A stretch of DNA of 64,000 nucleotides, taken from contig QLIY01000053.1 of the NCBI GenBank assembly GCA_003260075.1, positions 134,600 to 198,599 of the forward strand. Direction: 5' to 3'. The first letter of the stretch is position 1. Each line of letters starts with the position of its first letter. Shown here piece after piece: positions 60,202 to 64,000 of the stretch. The stretch comes from Phallusia mammillata (taxonomy: Eukaryota; Chordata; Ascidiacea; Phlebobranchia; Ascidiidae). Both the position numbers and the translations under genes were made by a program. A model generated the notes under the pieces. That model did not search any database and was not told the DNA's origin. It worked only from the letters and a program-made list of their open reading frames with translations.

Positions 60202-60700
60202 GAAACCAAGTCACGTGACGATAGGGTTGGCGCCGGTCTTGCTGCAGTCAGTGACGTCAAGTATGGGTTGTTTTTGGTTGAATTTAAAGAGCTACGAAAT
60301 TTAAACTTTATGAAATGCTACACTGGTAGTCCAGGCTTTTTAATGTACCTATTAAACCGTGCTACAAACATCGTTTCACATAAACTTTGCTGGCGGTTAA
60401 TATTTGTTTGCATAGGATTAAACACATATTTGTTTACCGCTGCGTCATATAAATACCAAACATTTTTTCCATGTCAGGCTCCGTTTAACTCCTTTGCGAT
60501 AGTTATACCTAGTGTTACGCAACAACTGTTTTCAAAGCAGTAATGCCAATAAACCCATTGTCCACACTGCAACAGTATCTGCTCAGCAGCAGGCTGTGCA
60601 AGAAAGCAGTGGAGTACTTGTTTGCCCTCTCACGCTACGTCATACATGCGAGGTCGCTCACGTGACTGCAGCAGCACTAGCTCAGTGCAAAGGGCACTGA
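60202..60700 (+). CDS. Possible alternative 3' exons of myomesin (weak)
   Basis: Two segments could form a spliced tail. The first, 60202-60260, lies between a TTGCAG acceptor and a GTATGG donor and is phase-compatible with myomesin exon 59050-59213. The second, 60541-60700, lies after an AAGCAG acceptor and ends in TGA. Together they encode a short Ser/Ala/Gln-rich tail with no known domain. A canonical AATAAA follows at 60977-60982. This would give an alternative C-terminus and place U5 copy 2 in an intron. It is equally possible that this is chance or an unrelated small gene. Confidence 0.25.
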
Positions 60701-63700
60701 GGTGTAATATTGCTCGTGGCACTTCTGTGGTGAAACCAAGTATTAGGGATTAGAAAGGCTCCATAGTCAACTTGTTAGCACAGGTCTTCGTTGTGACTGG
60801 TTACCGTGTTTTGCTGGCTTGTAAGGTGCTTGTTTGTGTGTAGATGTGGCGGGAAGTTTGGTTTACAGAGCAAAACCTATTGAGCTAACTTTTATCTAAA
60901 TATCTGCGACAGATATTCAAAGGCATTGAGAAGTATTTTAATGAAATGCCTTGAAAAGGTAACAGTATGTCAATTTAATAAAGTTATATCTTGGGAAAAG
61001 TACACATATGAGCTGAAAGGTCCCATTTAACATCTAACAGCTATGATATTTTGACAGTTTATTTTGCTGATTTGTTTGTCACTCATAACCTTCATGTAAA
61101 CTCCCGCAATTGGCAGGTCAGGTGTTTTTTTTGATTTGTTCACGCGGGTCTCTTTCACTTTGTCGGTCGTTGTTGCAAGTAAATGTTGCTTTTCAATGAG
61201 TGTTTTGGCCAGTGGCAATTAGATTTCAAATCCTGTTAAATTAGCATAGTGGTGTCGCAGTGTATTCTCTGTTTACAGGCGGTTAAGTAAACTATGTTTT
61301 AGACTAGTTGTTCTTTGACTGGGGGAGTGTGTTGCTAGTTGCAGAACAGTGAACGGTGGCCGTGAAAGCGTGGTTTTATTGGCACGGTTATGATTATGGT
61401 ACTGCAAAAATCAATAAGTTTGTTTGTGGAGTATCAGACAGTCAATATACAATAAAGATAAATTGCAGTCTGGTACGACATGCCAGTTTCATAGCAGTGT
61501 CTGGAAGGCTTTGTATGTTCAAATTTAAGCGAAACATAGCTTTGAACTTTACATGATTGGCTGCACCAATTTAAAGTCCGTAGAGTATTCGTGAATAGTC
61601 TTATTTTTGTGTCTTTTTAAGCAGAGTTTAGGCGTGTTTTAAATATGCTACCAATTTAACTAAGACGTGCGTCAGCCATTGCCATGTGGCAAGACTTGCG
61701 ACGAGAGAAATTATACCACGTTACAGGTATTAATCAAATCTGTCCCAGACATTTACAGCATCTGTCGATTTTCATCGGTAAGCGAGGTAATCTGAATCCT
61801 GGCGTATCAAAATTGCAGAGCGATTTTATTTTTGAAATAAAGTCGACAAAGTGGCGCTATTTGTTGTGAATACCTGTATTTTATACCGTAGTTTTTATAC
61901 ACCCTCAGCGTCATAAACATTGTTGCTTCGATAAGTTTTAAACCCAAAAGGTAGCTTGCAAAGCAAACTTGTTTGATAATCGTGTATGCTTGAGAGAAAT
62001 AAACACACACCGACCCAACAGTTTTGACACGCCGTATATGGCACAAGTTTGACCAAACACACTGTGGATTGTGAGATAGAACAGGGCAAGCGTTGGGTGG
62101 TTGGTTATGCTCAAGCAGAGATGGGTGATGGCCCTGATGGGTCGGTTAAAGCGGGTTGTTGAGCTTGAAGATGAAACGCAGATGTAGGGACTTTTGAAAC
62201 ACTCTCAGTGTTTGCCTTTACTGTTAGATTTTCTGCTTTAAAAGTTCATTTTTCTGCGTTCGAAGTTCATAGCCATGTTTTATTAGTCGTTGAAAATTGG
62301 TGGTTTGCGATTCCCTTGGGTGCAAACTGAAAATCAAACAGGAATATTGACAAAACGTGCGTTGCGTTGTAAAAGACAGATGGCAGGACTTAAGGTAACA
62401 CTTCTAACAGCGCAACTGTGTGTAAATAACCCTGCGTTTTGGAGCGAGGTTGTTTGAATTAGTGTTATGTAGGATGGGTGTAGGATTGGTCTGTTTTGAG
62501 TTCAATAGCAACAATAGGTTTGTCTCAAAAGTCATTTCGTGCGCACTTGTAATTGGTTTTCATTCTGCATTGTCCGCTCTTTGAAAGTTTACTCAGGCGT
62601 GGCAGATGTGAGTTCACCTGTGCTCGCTCGCGCGTGACGGGCAACTTCACACTTGAATGAACATGCGTGACGCGACCTGGGCATTTGCACCGAAGCTTCT
62701 CATTCAAGCTTTTGTGTTTGCCAGTTCGTTATTTCTCAGTTTGTCTTTAGGTTTAATTGTTCAAACAGACATGCTCCAACCCTTTTCCCTATTTAGGATG
62801 TTGTTTTATTGTGTTTATACCATGGTATACTGTTTTTTCTTGTGGTTGAATCGAGCTAGGTACAGTATAGTTTGAAATATATGAAGGAAGTTTAAAGATG
62901 GTGGTTGATATTGACTCTTGTAATACTATTAAATTACAACATTTTTTCAACGAAGACTTCTCAACTTTTTTTGTACTAGGGCCGCTATTTTTTCAATAAA
63001 AAACTTTTCTCCCGCAAACAAATTCCAATGTCTTGTATGACCAACTCCCACGTAATTTTACAAAGTGCTTAGAGGTGGGCGGTCCTGCCCTTTTTCTAAA
63101 GCATTCGATTACTGCCATTAAACACCTAGATATTTACCCAGTCTGAAACCTTATTGGTTACTTTGTTGAAGTTTAATAATTCAGGTAGTTTGCGTCAAGT
63201 TTTGTACTATTACACGAACCTAACTTTTCGTTGACAGACGGTAATCAAATTGAAGGCAGGGCGTAAAAAATAGGCTGTCTGATTCTAATTTTGACTTTTT
63301 ACGCATCTCTAGCTCTGAAACTACATGGATGGTAGATCCAAATGGATTTCTGATTAGTGTGAACAGAACCTCATTCATTATACCCAGTCAAAAGGAATGT
63401 TAAGTTTTCGTCTACGGTTCGGTTGATCAGTAATGCATTTCGATCAACCTGGTTGGGCTTTTAAGAACGTTGTCCTTAGAAGACAGGTTGCTTATGTGAC
63501 GTACAGCGCTAAGGCCTGATTGAAATATGAGTTTCCTTGCTGTCAAAAGCATCCTGCATGTCAGTCACTGTTAGTGTGCGTGAAGAATGTATTTGTCGGT
63601 GATGCTATATCGATTCGTGTTTTGGACAGGTGGTTTAATAGTTCTGACAATTTCTGTTTTGTTTGTGTATGAAAATGGTTACTTATAAAAAAAATTCGTT

Positions 63701-64000
63701 CACTTGCCTTATTTCAAATCAAAACGTTGCTAATTTCGCATATACTCCGAGCTAGCCAATTGTATCAGTGCTGTAACTAAATCGAGGTTGTTTTGAAGGT
63801 AGATAAAATGGTTTGTGTAAAAATATACCTGTTTACATAACCTTAACATACTGTTTTCGATTCCTACTTATGCTGTACACTCAGGTCAAATAAAAAAATT
63901 AAGATAGTCTTTTTGACAGATGACTTATTTTGCAGATTGAGCGGCATTTTACATTAGATGTTGTTTATGTTATGTTCAAAGTCTGTTATAAAAAAATTAA
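60701..64000. other. Intergenic, no recognised feature
   Basis: Only short open frames without domain similarity were seen, and no structural RNA or clear transposon was recognised. An AATAAA at 60977-60982 could end a transcript entering from the left. Confidence 0.5.

Overview
The window is animal nuclear DNA: AT-rich, with short-intron, many-exon genes. I infer an ascidian tunicate, probably Ciona-like. The reasons are the compact introns (mostly 100-600 bp), a complete chordate-type myomesin gene, ShK-bearing astacin proteases and abundant small DNA transposons. No species-diagnostic marker was seen, so this is an inference. Exons were assembled by hand from GT/GC-AG sites, intron phase and domain logic.

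Region 1 (about 1-20 kb, minus strand) is a duplicated cluster of secreted astacin (M12A) metalloproteases. The paralog at 9794-13573 is intact (11 exons, 363 aa: signal peptide, six-cysteine antistasin-like module, FEGD aspartate switch, RRKR furin site, astacin domain, C-terminal ShK). The paralog at 2484-6335 keeps all 11 exon positions but has an in-frame TGA and two frame breaks. A third copy at about 17832-19193 is only the 5' half. Between them lies a mosaic of segmental duplications, with MITE insertions whose empty sites survive in the paralogous segments.

Region 2 (20985-30969, minus strand) is a 21-exon gene for an 815-aa secreted protein with two complete protease domains: signal peptide, antistasin-like module, astacin, four ShK domains separated by Thr-rich linkers, and a trypsin-type S1 domain. 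All catalytic residues are present. A TATA box and a TGACGTCA site lie upstream.

Region 3 (31-39.7 kb) holds no gene that I can recognise. It contains a pair of TGACGTCA sites in a GC-richer stretch at 33.5 kb.

Region 4 (39730-59533, plus strand) is a 39-exon myomesin gene (1734 aa: head, 2 Ig, 5 FnIII, helical linker, 5 Ig, acidic tail). It has a probable alternative terminal exon at 43800-44326. Two near-identical U5 snRNA genes lie on the opposite strand, one in a late myomesin intron and one just past its stop, and share an upstream element at the same distance. 60.7-64 kb has no recognised gene.

The most unusual signal crosses all regions. Fifteen short duplications (11 to about 270 bp) carry a C or G homopolymer of 10-12 nt at the junction. 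All six C tracts lie left of 15.6 kb and all twelve G tracts right of 18.9 kb. Some split exons or duplicate whole exons, and one sits in frame inside a coding exon. This may be an unusual mutational process or an assembly or sequencing artefact; the raw reads would decide.
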